The notes: generated from the letters alone by a model not told the origin. DNA of 64,000 nt from Lachnospiraceae bacterium (GCA_017552985.1 JAFZNO010000013.1:144061-208060), one strand, 5' to 3'. Shown: positions 1 through 8,902, numbered from the stretch's first letter. Numbers and translations are program-made.

Positions 1-515
1 ACTTCCAGATCCTTCAATTCCTTCGGGACAAAAAAGCTTCTTGCCGGCCTAAGCTTCTTTTTCATGGCCGCTTCCGCATCTTTCTTTGAAACCTTAAACG
101 GTATCATGCGATCCGGCTCTAAGCACTCGTCAACGCGGTCCAAAACGATCGCGGGCTGTCCACAGTAAGCGCAGAAGGTTGCCGATTCCATTTCGTTCAT
201 CACCATTTCCGCGCCACAGGACTTGCAGTGCAAGATCTGCATTTTCATCGTGGCGTTGCGCCACTTATTCTCCTTAAACCGCTTGACAAGACGGACGTCA
301 TCCGGCGGCATTAAGTAGCCTTCCTCATCCGGATGGCCCATCATTTTATCCCATGGATCCAGATCGATTGCTTTCTTTGCCACGGCGTTATATTGAGCAA
401 CCTTCAGCTCCTCAACCGTCATCGTAACGCCGCAGTATGGGCAATACATTTTACCCGTTTGAGGATAATATTCCATTGTCGCTTCACAGCTTGGGCAACG
501 AAAGTTTTCTGGCAT
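1..515 (-). CDS. Zinc-ribbon protein, C-terminus beyond window
   Basis: The reading frame stays open to the window edge, so about 171 N-terminal residues are visible. It begins MPENFRCPSCEATMEYY and has two CxxC zinc-ribbon pairs (CPSC with CPYC near residues 7-30, then CKSC with CAYC near residues 97-120). This is the layout of TFIIB-type zinc-ribbon proteins common in Clostridia, often fused to membrane or virion-core-like domains further on. An in-frame ATG lies six bases upstream at 521, but the AAAGGA ribosome site is seven bases from the ATG at 515, so I prefer 515. Function unknown. Confidence 0.8.
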   Translation of the reverse strand, partial: MPENFRCPSCEATMEYYPQTGKMYCPYCGVTMTVEELKVAQYNAVAKKAIDLDPWDKMMGHPDEEGYLMPPDDVRLVKRFKENKWRNATMKMQILHCKSCGAEMVMNEMESATFCAYCGQPAIVLDRVDECLEPDRMIPFKVSKKDAEAAMKKKLRPARSFFVPKELKDLE

Positions 516-563
516 TCTCATTTCCTTTCAAAAAAACTGAACCTATAGTACCCCACCATAAAT

Positions 564-592
564 ATTTTATCACGGGGATTGCACCATGACAA
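564..592 (-). promoter_or_regulatory. Sigma-A promoter of zinc-ribbon gene
   Basis: On the minus strand, TTGTCA (587-592) and TAAAAT (564-569) are separated by 17 bases, about 50 bases upstream of the start at 515. Confidence 0.55.
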
Positions 593-661
593 TATGATAT
601 TGTGCGTGTTACGCCCCCTTATCATGCATCTGACGATCCAATAGCCCGGCTCAAAAAAACG

Positions 662-690
662 TTGACGTACGTGAAATCACGTAGTATGTT
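662..690 (+). promoter_or_regulatory. Sigma-A promoter of metG T-box transcript
   Basis: TTGACG (662-667) and TATGTT (685-690) with a 17-base spacer sit just before the first T-box stem, so transcription should start near 697. Confidence 0.65.
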
Positions 691-699
691 ATTTTCAAT

Positions 700-992
700 A
701 TCCAAAAAGGCAATGAAGAGAAGAGTAGGCGGTTAGATACGGCACAGAGAGTCCGGAATGGTGAGAACGGACGCGGAAGGAACTGCTGAAAATGGTCTCG
801 GAGCTGCGCACCGAAGTCTGTGGACCAAGGCTGCGACGGGTTCACCCGTTATCGTGACAGGCTATCGATGAATCATTTTTCGTCCGTAGCTGATAAGGCC
901 GTTATCGCGAGGTGACGGTAAATTTAGGGTGGTACCGCGAAGCGTAAGCTCTCGTCCCTGAAAAGAAATTTTCAGAGAGGAGGGCTTTTTTG
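700..992 (+). promoter_or_regulatory. T-box riboswitch, probable tRNA-Met sensor
   Basis: The leader shows the signature T-box AGGGTGGTACCGCG at 926-939, which pairs with the uncharged tRNA acceptor end. It also has a Stem I with AGAGAG and a GNTG-type apical region around 750-775, and a specifier region near 785-800. An ATG triplet at 792-794 is the best specifier candidate, matching the methionyl-tRNA synthetase gene downstream; the specifier is inferred, not folded. Uncharged tRNA-Met would favour the antiterminator and let metG be transcribed. Confidence 0.93.
948..991 (+). terminator. T-box regulated terminator
   Basis: CCCTGAAAA and TTTTCAG arms around a GAAA loop, extended by AGC/GCT pairs, precede a run of six T. 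The 5' arm competes with the T-box antiterminator. Confidence 0.85.
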
Positions 993-1062
993 ATGCGAAA
1001 AATGAGTCAAGTTACCGCAACACGCTGTTAAACCTAAATTGAATGAAACGAGGTGGATATTT

Positions 1063-2850
1063 ATGAGAAAAATTTTAATTGGCGGGGCATGGCCCTATGC
1101 AAACGGATCTTTACACATTGGACACGTGGCAGGACTTCTGCCGGGAGACGTGCTGGCAAGATATCACCGCGCCGCCGGTGATCAGGTATATTTTGTTTCA
1201 GGAAGCGACTGTCACGGAACGCCCGTGGCGATCCGCGCAAAGCAGGAAGGAAAAACGCCGCGCGAGATCAGCGACCACTATCACGAAGAATTTACGGAAT
1301 GCTTTGAGAAGCTTGGATTCAGCTACGATTGCTATACCAAGACTTCCTCCCGCGAGCATATTGATTTTATCCAAAGATTTCACAGAAAGCTTTATGAGAG
1401 CCCGTACGTTTATGAAAAGGAGTCCCCACAGGCCTTTTGCGAGTGCTGTAACACCTTCCTCGCGGACCGGTTTGTTACGGGACTTTGCCCAAAGTGCGGT
1501 GCTCCCGCAAGGGGCGACCAGTGCGACGAGTGCGGAACGGTTTTGGAGCCTGAAAACCTTGAGCAGCCCGTTTGTGCCGTCTGCGGCAAACCCATTCAGT
1601 TCAAGACTTCCAAGCACCTCTATATCGCAATTTCAAAGCTTGAGAAAGAACTGAAGGATCTGGTCGACAAGCATCCCGAGTGGCGCAAAAATGCCATCGC
1701 TTTCACCAATAAGTATATCTCGGAGGGCCTTCGCGACCGCGCCCTGACGAGGGATTTGGAATGGGGCATCCCCGTACCCAAGGAAGGGTACGAAAACAAG
1801 ACCATTTACATTTGGGCGGAGAACGTGCTGGGATATCTTTCCGCCAGCGAAGTTGCGGCAAATAAGGTGAATTCAACAACGCCGTCTGGAAATTCAGCGG
1901 AACTGCCGGCAGATACAGCGGCCGAGCGTGCAAGGACGGATCATGCCGCACTTTGGGATCCCAAGGATCCTGACAGCATCCATTATTACGTCCACGGAAA
2001 GGATAACATTCCCTTCCATACCATCATTCTGCCCGCCCTCCTGATCGCGAACGGGGAAGGATGGCGCCTGCCCGACCGCATCATCTCCAGTGAATACCTG
2101 ACGCTGGAAGGGCGCAAGATCTCCACAAGCCGCAACTACGCCATCTGGCTGAAGGACCTGCTGGACCAGTTCGACGCAGATTCCATCCGCTACTACTTCC
2201 TGGCCAACGGCCCTGAAAAGAGGGACGCGGACTTCTCGTGGAATGATTACGTGTTAAGCCATAACAGCGAATTATTAGGTGCTTACGGGAACTTCGTCAA
2301 CAGAACCCTCGCGTTTGTAACAAAGTATTATGATGGGATCGTTCCAAGTCCCCTCAGCGGAAATAATGATGCCGCCAGGGATGACGCTGCCCACGATGAT
2401 GACACGTACAATGATGACGCATACCATGACGCACGCCGGACCATCGATCCTGCCATTCTAACTCTGGCAAAGAACGCTTTCGCCTCCGTCGGCAAACAGA
2501 TCGAGGCCGGTGCCTTCCGGGATGCCATCCGCGAAGTCTTTGACTTTGTGCACTTTGCAAACAAATACTTTGATGCCGAGCAGCCTTGGATCACAAGGAC
2601 TGCAGATCCTGCAAAATGTGAGAACACCATCTTCCAGTGCGTTCAGATCATTGCAAATCTCGCCGCCCTGCTGGCTCCGTTCCTGCCCTTTTCTTCAGAA
2701 AAAATAAGCCGCTGGCTAGGCACGGACCTGACGTGGGAAATCCATGGCGTTCCCGCAGGTTATGCCTTGCCAGCGACGGAGATTCTGTTCCAACGCATTG
2801 ACAAGAAAGTGATCGAGGAAGAGACGGCAAAGCTGAAAGAACTGATTTAA
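1063..2850 (+). CDS. metG: Methionyl-tRNA synthetase
   Basis: Class I aminoacyl-tRNA synthetase that charges tRNA-Met in the cytoplasm. The 595-residue protein has the nucleotide-binding signature GSLHIGH near residue 20. A zinc-knuckle region has four CxxC-like pairs (CECC, CPKC, CDEC, CAVC) near residues 125-180. The KMSKS loop is the variant GRKISTS near residue 355. The C-terminal Trbp111-like tRNA-binding domain of many bacterial MetG proteins is absent. Two low-complexity stretches interrupt the fold, one near residues 270-300 and an Asp/Ala/His-rich one near 437-465. An upstream in-frame TTG at 1039 has no ribosome site, whereas AGGTGG lies six bases before the ATG at 1063. Expression is controlled by the T-box just upstream. 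Confidence 0.97.
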   Translation: MRKILIGGAWPYANGSLHIGHVAGLLPGDVLARYHRAAGDQVYFVSGSDCHGTPVAIRAKQEGKTPREISDHYHEEFTECFEKLGFSYDCYTKTSSREHIDFIQRFHRKLYESPYVYEKESPQAFCECCNTFLADRFVTGLCPKCGAPARGDQCDECGTVLEPENLEQPVCAVCGKPIQFKTSKHLYIAISKLEKELKDLVDKHPEWRKNAIAFTNKYISEGLRDRALTRDLEWGIPVPKEGYENKTIYIWAENVLGYLSASEVAANKVNSTTPSGNSAELPADTAAERARTDHAALWDPKDPDSIHYYVHGKDNIPFHTIILPALLIANGEGWRLPDRIISSEYLTLEGRKISTSRNYAIWLKDLLDQFDADSIRYYFLANGPEKRDADFSWNDYVLSHNSELLGAYGNFVNRTLAFVTKYYDGIVPSPLSGNNDAARDDAAHDDDTYNDDAYHDARRTIDPAILTLAKNAFASVGKQIEAGAFRDAIREVFDFVHFANKYFDAEQPWITRTADPAKCENTIFQCVQIIANLAALLAPFLPFSSEKISRWLGTDLTWEIHGVPAGYALPATEILFQRIDKKVIEEETAKLKELI

Positions 2851-2893
2851 ACAATCAGCAGCACGTATGCCAATCTCATGCGATAACAATTCG

Positions 2894-2922
2894 TGGACTC
2901 AATAACGCATTTGTGCTATAAT
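2894..2922 (+). promoter_or_regulatory. Promoter of LRR lipoprotein
   Basis: TGGACT (2894-2899) and a perfect TATAAT (2917-2922) with a 17-base spacer, 45 bases before the start codon. Confidence 0.6.
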
Positions 2923-2967
2923 ACGGGATAAGTTCTGCAACAACGTCGCTCACAAAGGAGTAAACAA

Positions 2968-3969
2968 ATGCACAAATTAATTATCTCTATGTTGATTGGC
3001 ATTACGTGCGCCAGCTTGGCTGCATGTTCTAATACGAACCAAAACGGCGCCGAGTCGTCTGAAACTTCAAAGAAAAAAACGATTGCGATTGACGAGGAAC
3101 ACTTTCCTGACGAAGCGTTTCGCTCCTTCGTGAAAGATACCGTTGACACTAACGGCGACGACGTCCTTTCATCCAAAGAAATAAAATCAGCCACGGACTT
3201 TTACTTTTGTGGATACTTGGCCGATACGGGTTATAACAAATGCTGCTCTTTAGAGGGAATTCAATATTTCACCGAATTACAGAGCTTGCAATTAATAGGG
3301 CTTCACGGAATCACTGAATTTGATCTTTCCTTGAATCCCAAGCTAACGATGGCGTATTTCCTAGATTGCGGCTTTAACTCTCTTGACGTTTCCAAATGTT
3401 CTAGTTTAAGAATACTCAACATTCATGATGAATGTTTGGAAACTCTCATCCTGGACAACCCAGAACTTCAACAATTTACTTGTTCCTACTGTCCCATAAA
3501 AGAATTGGATTTGAGCAAGTGTCCCTCTCTGGAGGAGTTTACGTGCGATAACATGGATCTCACTAGCATTGACTTAAGTCATAATCAAGAATTATGCAGG
3601 CTGGAATGCGAAAGCCTTCCCCAAATAACGGCTTTTGACTTTAGCAATAACGGCCATCTCTATTACGTGAAACTTACGGACTTGAGCAACGTTGAAACGC
3701 TGGATTTTAGTCATAACTCTGAATTACGATATCTTACCGTTAATAATTTAGGCGTCACGGAGCTGGATTTAAGCAAGAATCCCATCATGGAAGGCCTTTA
3801 CTGCCATGAATCCTCCATAACTAAGGTGGATATCCGAAATTGCAGTATACTTAAAAATTTGATCGTGAATGATTGCAAACTGGATTCCGTAAATGGACAG
3901 ATTTGGGATTCCGATACTCTTGGCGGAGGTCAAATGTTTGTCCCCTTTGATTGTGAAATAACATATTAA
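2968..3969 (+). CDS. LRR lipoprotein with calcium-type loop
   Basis: A 333-residue exported protein. The N-terminus is a lipoprotein signal peptide with lipobox LAAC (Cys20), so it should be anchored on the outer face of the membrane. Residues 40-70 form an EF-hand-like loop (DTNGDDVLSSKEI). This is followed by about ten irregular leucine-rich repeats of the pattern LxxLDLSxNPxL, with many Cys residues. LRR surface proteins of this layout are frequent in gut Clostridia and usually bind protein or glycan partners; no catalytic motif is visible. AAAGGAG is well placed for the ATG at 2968. It stands alone, convergent with the next gene. Confidence 0.85.
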   Translation: MHKLIISMLIGITCASLAACSNTNQNGAESSETSKKKTIAIDEEHFPDEAFRSFVKDTVDTNGDDVLSSKEIKSATDFYFCGYLADTGYNKCCSLEGIQYFTELQSLQLIGLHGITEFDLSLNPKLTMAYFLDCGFNSLDVSKCSSLRILNIHDECLETLILDNPELQQFTCSYCPIKELDLSKCPSLEEFTCDNMDLTSIDLSHNQELCRLECESLPQITAFDFSNNGHLYYVKLTDLSNVETLDFSHNSELRYLTVNNLGVTELDLSKNPIMEGLYCHESSITKVDIRNCSILKNLIVNDCKLDSVNGQIWDSDTLGGGQMFVPFDCEITY

Positions 3970-3977
3970 AACAATAT

Positions 3978-4502
3978 TTATCTGCGGTTGTCCGCATTCA
4001 TTTTCATGATCTTATATTCGTGTTCCGTGACAAAAATATAGTCCTTTTGCTTGTCCGAAACAGCCCGCACAAAGAAGCCCTTTACGTCCTTGTGGATATG
4101 GTTGGTAGCGCGGATCAAAGCATAGTGCACGCACTTCTGTTGTTCCTCCGACCAAAGGTCAACGGCCCGCAGATCTCCGGCATGATACTCCGTCGAAACC
4201 ACCTCCATTGGAACGATCCCAAAATCATAATAGCCCTTTTGCGGAAATACTTTTGCCAAATACCAACCGATCAGGACAAGCAAAAGGACCGAGAACGCAA
4301 ATGCCGCAATCCCGGCAATCAGCCCTATAAACAGGTAAAGAGATACGGTGGCCACGATTCCGAGGAGGATTACCATCCCCAAGGCAAAGATCCTGGCTGC
4401 CTTATCTCTTTCATTGATCATCCGCAGAACGCGCTGCTGCTCGGCATCCGCCCGTTCATACTCCAATCCCTCCGGTGCCGTCATATACTCCTTATAATCC
4501 AT
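3978..4502 (-). CDS. Two-span membrane protein, unknown function
   Basis: A 174-residue protein with two adjacent hydrophobic segments at about residues 40-60 and 63-85, then a soluble domain of about 85 residues ending EYKIMKMNADNRR. I do not recognise the family. An upstream in-frame ATG at 4529 is possible, but GGGGG sits seven bases before the ATG at 4502, which I take as the start. It ends 9 bases from the convergent LRR gene and no terminator is obvious in the gap. Confidence 0.75.
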   Translation of the reverse strand: MDYKEYMTAPEGLEYERADAEQQRVLRMINERDKAARIFALGMVILLGIVATVSLYLFIGLIAGIAAFAFSVLLLVLIGWYLAKVFPQKGYYDFGIVPMEVVSTEYHAGDLRAVDLWSEEQQKCVHYALIRATNHIHKDVKGFFVRAVSDKQKDYIFVTEHEYKIMKMNADNRR

Positions 4503-4558
4503 GATGCTACCCCCTTTGTTTAATGCCATCCTCTCCTGTTTTCCGCCAACAGAAGGAA

Positions 4559-4945
4559 TTAATAAGTCTTCACCACATGGTCTTTGAAAAACAAAGCATC
4601 ATTCTTTGAAAGAAGATACACGCAATATTGATTCATGCTAATACCTTCTTCCTTGGAATGGCGTGCGAGTGCCCTGTGAAGACTCCGGGGCATTCTCAAC
4701 TTAAATTGTCCTGAATAATCATTTAGGCTTTCCGGCTCTTGAATCTCGATCCCATCTTCAATCGCCGCTTCTAACCAAGCTCTCTTTGCATCCATCAAGT
4801 TTCTGACTGCACTTTCAATGGTATCGCCACATGAAATACAGCCTGGCAGTTCCGGATAGGAAGCAATAAACCCGCCTTCATCCATATCTTCCATGATTTC
4901 CATACGATAGTTTAATTTATCATAATCCTTTATTGTTTTCTTCAT
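4559..4945 (-). CDS. hicB: HicB-family antitoxin
   Basis: A 128-residue type II antitoxin. Its N-terminal half is the HicB partial RNase H-like fold, with the typical SYPELPGC motif and the helix ESAVRNLMDAKRAWL. The C-terminal part (residues 85-128, FKLRMPRSLHRALARHS then MNQYCVYLLS) is a ribbon-helix-helix DNA-binding domain, so it can repress its own promoter. It neutralises HicA, whose gene overlaps it by 26 bases upstream. The start at 4945 is supported by GGAGAG nine bases upstream; a longer frame to 5008 lacks a ribosome site and runs through hicA. Confidence 0.93.
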   Translation of the reverse strand: MKKTIKDYDKLNYRMEIMEDMDEGGFIASYPELPGCISCGDTIESAVRNLMDAKRAWLEAAIEDGIEIQEPESLNDYSGQFKLRMPRSLHRALARHSKEEGISMNQYCVYLLSKNDALFFKDHVVKTY

Positions 4946-5183
4946 GCTCCAACTCTCCTTCCACGATTCGTTTAACCATCTCAACGTAAACCTTTTTAAT
5001 AGGTTCATGTTTGGGAATGGTTATTGGTCGGCACCCTGGTTTCCTGAACGTGTAATGACTGCTGCCGCTTTTCGGTGCGTTCATAACGTAACCATAGCTT
5101 TCTAAGACTTTGCATAGCTCTTCAAATCGAAGATCCTTCGACAACATAGTGATTTTAGTAAGCAGTTTATCCCATTTAGACAT
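4920..5183 (-). CDS. hicA: HicA-family mRNA interferase toxin
   Basis: An 87-residue toxin with a double-stranded-RNA-binding-like fold that cleaves mRNA. The catalytic histidine lies in GSSHYTFRKPG (about residues 38-48), followed by the conserved TIPKHEPIKKVYV strand. The order toxin then antitoxin, with overlapping frames, is the usual hicAB layout. GGGAC lies upstream of the ATG at 5183. The pair lies just outside the left boundary of the tRNA-Gln element, so it is probably not part of it. Confidence 0.93.
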   Translation of the reverse strand: MSKWDKLLTKITMLSKDLRFEELCKVLESYGYVMNAPKSGSSHYTFRKPGCRPITIPKHEPIKKVYVEMVKRIVEGELEHEENNKGL

Positions 5184-5201
5184 TTTTAGTCCCTTTCTTT
5201 T

Positions 5202-5230
5202 ATTATATGCGGTGTCATATATGGTGTCAA
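5202..5230 (-). promoter_or_regulatory. hicAB promoter with embedded operator
   Basis: Perfect consensus TTGACA (5225-5230) and TATAAT (5202-5207) with a 17-base spacer. Two direct TGACACC copies 12 bases apart overlap the -35 and spacer, a plausible HicB binding site. Confidence 0.75.
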
Positions 5231-5316
5231 TAGTGTACAAAAACCGTATATCAGTAAAACAACCATAAAAAAATGAAAAGCGGTAGAAAAACCTGTGAAG
5301 AAAAGACGTAATAGAA

Positions 5317-5340
5317 AAGGAACTGATTTCTCAGTTCCTT
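5317..5340 (-). terminator. Former tRNA-Gln terminator
   Basis: AAGGAACTGA and TCAGTTCCTT arms followed on the minus strand by TTTTCT. It abuts the 3' end of the tRNA-Gln fragment, so it was probably the original chromosomal terminator before the element integrated. Confidence 0.75.
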
Positions 5341-5341
5341 A

Positions 5342-5388
5342 AGCAGCGCTACAAGGATTCGAACCTTGAAATGACGGAGTCAGAGTCC
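5342..5388 (-). repeat. Left attachment-site copy of tRNA-Gln 3' half
   Basis: This 47-base segment repeats 17711-17758 in the same orientation except for one missing A (GAAATGACG against GAAAATGACG). It contains the T arm GGTTCGAATCC and acceptor 3' strand of the tRNA, and identity stops in the anticodon stem. That is what a tyrosine integrase leaves at the far end of an element inserted in a tRNA gene. Confidence 0.9.
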
Positions 5389-5451
5389 AAAGCCCAAAGG
5401 CCCAAAAGCACCTGCAATCATCATGCTTTTGAGCTTTGGGCTTTGTCCATG

Positions 5452-5610
5452 TTACCAATAAATTTACCTATGTTTGGATCGCTGACCCCTGTTTACCTTA
5501 CCAGCATTATGGACCTGTATTCCCGCAAAATCATCGTCTGGAACCTTTCTAAGACGATGGAGGTCTCCTGCGTTATCGACACCGTATTAATTGATATGCC
5601 CCTCGCTTAA
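5452..5610 (+). pseudogene. IS3-family transposase OrfB remnant
   Basis: The conserved stretch VYLTSIMDLYSRKIIVWNLS, followed by CVIDT, is the DDE-core region of IS3/IS150-type OrfB. A piece in another frame just before it (KFTYVWIAD) matches the preceding part, so there is a frameshift. Only about 50 of some 280 residues remain and no terminal repeats were found. It sits just inside the left attachment site. Confidence 0.8.
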
Positions 5611-5623
5611 ATGATAATCAAGG

Positions 5624-5845
5624 TTATTCATCCATAATCTGTATTTTCCGGCAATCATATAACCATTCTTCCACATAAGGCAGTCCTGTCTCTGGATCCA
5701 CCCTATTTTCACCATAGGTCACTTGGTTAAGTGTTAACGCCGGGTAGAAATCGCCAATTTTACGCAGGCACTTTAATAACAAGAAGAATGTCTCCTCAAG
5801 ATCCTTATTATCCGCAAAATATGCTTGTGCCTCTCTTCCACCATC
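5624..5845 (-). pseudogene. C-terminal gene fragment, unknown family
   Basis: A 73-codon open frame with no start codon, entered directly after a TGA. It ends with GLPYVEEWLYDCRKIQIMDE and a TAA stop. The amino-acid composition looks genuine, so this appears to be the tail of a lost gene. I do not recognise the family. Confidence 0.5.
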
Positions 5846-5869
5846 TCACGCGGTCAATTGATTCTAATA

Positions 5870-8062
5870 TCACATATTATTTTCTTTTACATACAATAAT
5901 ACCCTATTTTTTAGGTGGTCAATCAATAAATCCTCACTCTGTTCGCCCGAAAAATATTTAGAAAACTCTTCTTCCAAAATGTTCTTGTAAGGGTCTTGAC
6001 CTTCATATATAGCAACGGAATTCTTTATAATTTCCAAGAGTTCCACGTAGATTGCCTCATTATCTGGTTGATCAAGGTATCTTCCCAACTCGTAAAATCC
6101 TGCGGGACACGACCAAGTTTTACCTTCCACGGCAAATACTTGATCCTTTAGCACGTCCGATCGGATGCTAAGTTGGAAATCATCCTCCTTTGTCATGGCA
6201 GTCTGCACCTCTTTTGACAAAAGCATTTTTGCGAACTCCTTAGCCGTCTCTTTGTCCTGATTGTTAGCTGTTTTTCGGATAATGCATATGTGTGAACTGC
6301 TGATTAAGTTCTTCGCGCCGTCCTTTCTCGGAAATCCTTTGATCTTTACCTTCTCTCCGTATGTCTGATGATAAAAGATCAAATCCGAAGGCTTGAAAAT
6401 ATAGACTAAATTACCCAAAACTTCACCTTCGTTTATTCCCTCCACGTATGGAATCTGCGTCTGTCCCGGGCCATAAGTCCTGATAATCTGTGCGGCATGT
6501 TGCAATGCTTCAACCTTCACTTGCAGTGCTTCTCCATCCAGGTCAAAATAAAAACTGTCCTCTAACCCACCGTCAAGAATGGCACATGCGATCCACTCCT
6601 TACTCTCTCCCATTGCATTATCAACGATGTACTTTACGTTATCTTCGCCAATGCATTGAAGGAATGTCTTGTAATCCCAATCTTCTTCATCCGAGGCGGA
6701 AAGTAATGTCTGAATGTAAAAATCAAGAACAATCCCATAGTATTTCTCATCAACTGCCCCCAACTTTAACGCTGCCTCATTCAGAATACCCGTCAAGCCA
6801 AGCTCGTCATAGATTTCATTTAACGGCTCAAAATATTCCGTATGATCGCGAAAGGACAGAAGCCTTGAATCAATCATGGCTGGACCTTCTCCCGCCATGA
6901 GCATTGTCAGCAACTGCGTCTTGTCATAATCATCCTTTATGACAATTTGTCGATCAGGATGCTTCAGATTAAACTCAGACACGGCTGCGTTGTAAGCCTG
7001 CACCCCTTTGGGTACTGCTAACTCCGTCACGTGGATCTCCTTCGGTGCAGGTACCAAATATAGAAAAAACATCCCCTGCTGATTTTGGATCAGAAGGGAA
7101 ACCTTACCTGCCCCATCAACGGATATGTTTGTTACGTCATTTACTTCCATTCCGTACTCCTTAAAGGAATATAGACAGCCCAGCTCCTTCCCTGCATTGT
7201 CGCATAAATATAAACCCGCTTGTTTTACAATAAGCCATCGTTCCTGATCCAGTCGGTTTACTGCCCTTATGGTCTCCCATCCCTTGTCATTTTCCTCTGC
7301 ATATTTGAATAAAATGCATTCCTCACCAGTCTTGACGTTTATCTGCGCAATTTGATGCTGATAACTTTGCTCTCCGTCCTTCATTCTTGAGTCCACGGCC
7401 ACAGACCCGTCCGACAGCGTGAGCATTCTCCAAAACGCATCCTTAGAAAAGCTTTTACTCCAGATTTTTTCCCCCTCAGGTGAATAGATCTGGTAATCTG
7501 AAAAATCATCCCTAAGAGCCTCTCCAGCCAAATGTACGTATCCATCTGCATCGACGGTTACCGTATCCGGACCTAATTCTCCATAGGCCGCTTGAAGATC
7601 AAGCACCATGGTCTTCTCCACTTGCCCGTTCTTTCCACGCGTTTCCACATGAAATCCATTCCCGTCAGCCTTACCGCGTTCCATGAGAATGGTTACGAAT
7701 CCTTCCTTCAATTCAACGTTTCCCGCACCGGTAATGTAGCCCATCTCGTCAAAAGGCCATTTAATGGTTTCCTTCAAACCATTGGCACTTACTCTCAAGA
7801 CTTCCGTTTCGCTGTCTGAATATTTTTCCGCATAGTAATTCGTAATCTGGCATGCAAAACCGTTTCCCGTTATAAAATAGGTTTTGCCATTTTCGGCTTC
7901 AGCTTCTCCTCTTCCTGCTTCCAGTCTGATGTTTGTTGTGCATACATACTTCTCAACATCACCTTGTTTTATCTGCGAAGGCGAGTTCTTTTGAAAACAC
8001 CCGCCAAGCAAAGAAGTCATCAGCAAAATCCCCAAAGCATATAGTTTTTTGCTTCTTTTCAT
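5870..8062 (-). CDS. Lipoprotein: sensor-like N-half, solute-binding C-half
   Basis: A 730-residue exported lipoprotein with lipobox LGGC (Cys22). Residues 30-345 read as repeated short strands (DGYVHLAGEAL, SDGSVAVDSRM) typical of a beta-propeller sensor. From about residue 350 it resembles an extracellular solute-binding protein of the ABC type 1 class (VQAYNAAVSEFNLKHPDRQI, later FYIQTLLSASDEEDWDYKTF). No permease or ATPase gene is nearby, which argues for a sensing role over transport. It follows the smaller secreted gene by 21 bases, probably as one operon under the sigma-type promoter at 8936-8964. It lies inside the tRNA-Gln element. The transporter-like half is recognised; the role is inferred. 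Confidence 0.8.
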   Translation of the reverse strand: MKRSKKLYALGILLMTSLLGGCFQKNSPSQIKQGDVEKYVCTTNIRLEAGRGEAEAENGKTYFITGNGFACQITNYYAEKYSDSETEVLRVSANGLKETIKWPFDEMGYITGAGNVELKEGFVTILMERGKADGNGFHVETRGKNGQVEKTMVLDLQAAYGELGPDTVTVDADGYVHLAGEALRDDFSDYQIYSPEGEKIWSKSFSKDAFWRMLTLSDGSVAVDSRMKDGEQSYQHQIAQINVKTGEECILFKYAEENDKGWETIRAVNRLDQERWLIVKQAGLYLCDNAGKELGCLYSFKEYGMEVNDVTNISVDGAGKVSLLIQNQQGMFFLYLVPAPKEIHVTELAVPKGVQAYNAAVSEFNLKHPDRQIVIKDDYDKTQLLTMLMAGEGPAMIDSRLLSFRDHTEYFEPLNEIYDELGLTGILNEAALKLGAVDEKYYGIVLDFYIQTLLSASDEEDWDYKTFLQCIGEDNVKYIVDNAMGESKEWIACAILDGGLEDSFYFDLDGEALQVKVEALQHAAQIIRTYGPGQTQIPYVEGINEGEVLGNLVYIFKPSDLIFYHQTYGEKVKIKGFPRKDGAKNLISSSHICIIRKTANNQDKETAKEFAKMLLSKEVQTAMTKEDDFQLSIRSDVLKDQVFAVEGKTWSCPAGFYELGRYLDQPDNEAIYVELLEIIKNSVAIYEGQDPYKNILEEEFSKYFSGEQSEDLLIDHLKNRVLLYVKENNM

Positions 8063-8083
8063 TTCTCACCCCATTGACAGATT

Positions 8084-8902
8084 TTAGTGCCGTTCATAAG
8101 CCTTTAATACCAATAGCTTTGGTATTTTATCACTTTCTATTAGAATAAATATCGTTCCAGAATTATCTGAAGCAAGATTATAAATATATGAAATCGGAAA
8201 TCCGTTTTCTTTCCAATCAAATATTTTACATAAGTTTTTCCTTTCTTTATCCGCCAAGTAGATGCCTTCCATGTCTGCTAGTATAACTCGTCCGTCATAA
8301 TAAATGTTGGCTGCACACAACCAGTCCATTCTATCATCTAATTCATCATATTCCATAATGGTATTTTTATTGTTTTCATCGTTGCCTAATTCCATTATTA
8401 TGTGTTTAATACTTATTATATCCCCGTTCTTTTGAACAATGCAACATAAATCCATCGCCGCTTTACCATCTGGCAATAATATAAAACGATAAAACTTATA
8501 ATCAGACGGCATATCGAAAACCTGAAACTCTCCTTTGTTAGATATCTCGTAATAACATTTTTCCCATGCGAAAAAAACAATGTCATCATTTGCTATGATC
8601 GCAATAGGCAAATCAATGTCTTTGGGATTCATAAAATCCAAAGTTATTGTCTTTAATATCTTTCCATCATTACTGCATCTTTCCACATAATATTGATAAA
8701 AATACTCTCCATTAAGCGTCACGGATGCTACGATCGAGTCAGTAGCGCGAGGTGCATATACTCGCAAGGAACAAGTAGCCGTCGTTCCACTGAAACTCAA
8801 CCCCGGAAACGCACTGGCACCAGACTCATTTGCAGCCTTTGATGGAAATCCCATCACCATCACGATTGCTAAAACTGATAATATGGCAATAAGTTTTCGC
8901 AT
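8084..8902 (-). CDS. Secreted propeller-like protein
   Basis: A 272-residue protein with a Sec signal peptide ending near SKAAN (residue 24). Next comes a short beta domain GLSFSGTTATCSLRV of the type found in many secreted clostridial proteins. After about residue 80 come strand-rich repeats (IIANDDIVFFAWEKCYYEIS, YDGRVILADMEGIYLAD) resembling the N-terminal half of the downstream lipoprotein. It could be a partial propeller that pairs with it. AGGAGG is nine bases from the ATG. Its leader holds the TGTCCC-N17-CGTTAT promoter. No enzyme motif is seen. Confidence 0.75.
   Translation of the reverse strand: MRKLIAILSVLAIVMVMGFPSKAANESGASAFPGLSFSGTTATCSLRVYAPRATDSIVASVTLNGEYFYQYYVERCSNDGKILKTITLDFMNPKDIDLPIAIIANDDIVFFAWEKCYYEISNKGEFQVFDMPSDYKFYRFILLPDGKAAMDLCCIVQKNGDIISIKHIIMELGNDENNKNTIMEYDELDDRMDWLCAANIYYDGRVILADMEGIYLADKERKNLCKIFDWKENGFPISYIYNLASDNSGTIFILIESDKIPKLLVLKAYERH

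Noticed and set aside
4559-5183. hicAB as cargo of the tRNA-Gln element
   Set aside because: The left attachment copy at 5342-5388 and the old tRNA terminator lie between hicAB and the element, so the pair is on the chromosomal side.
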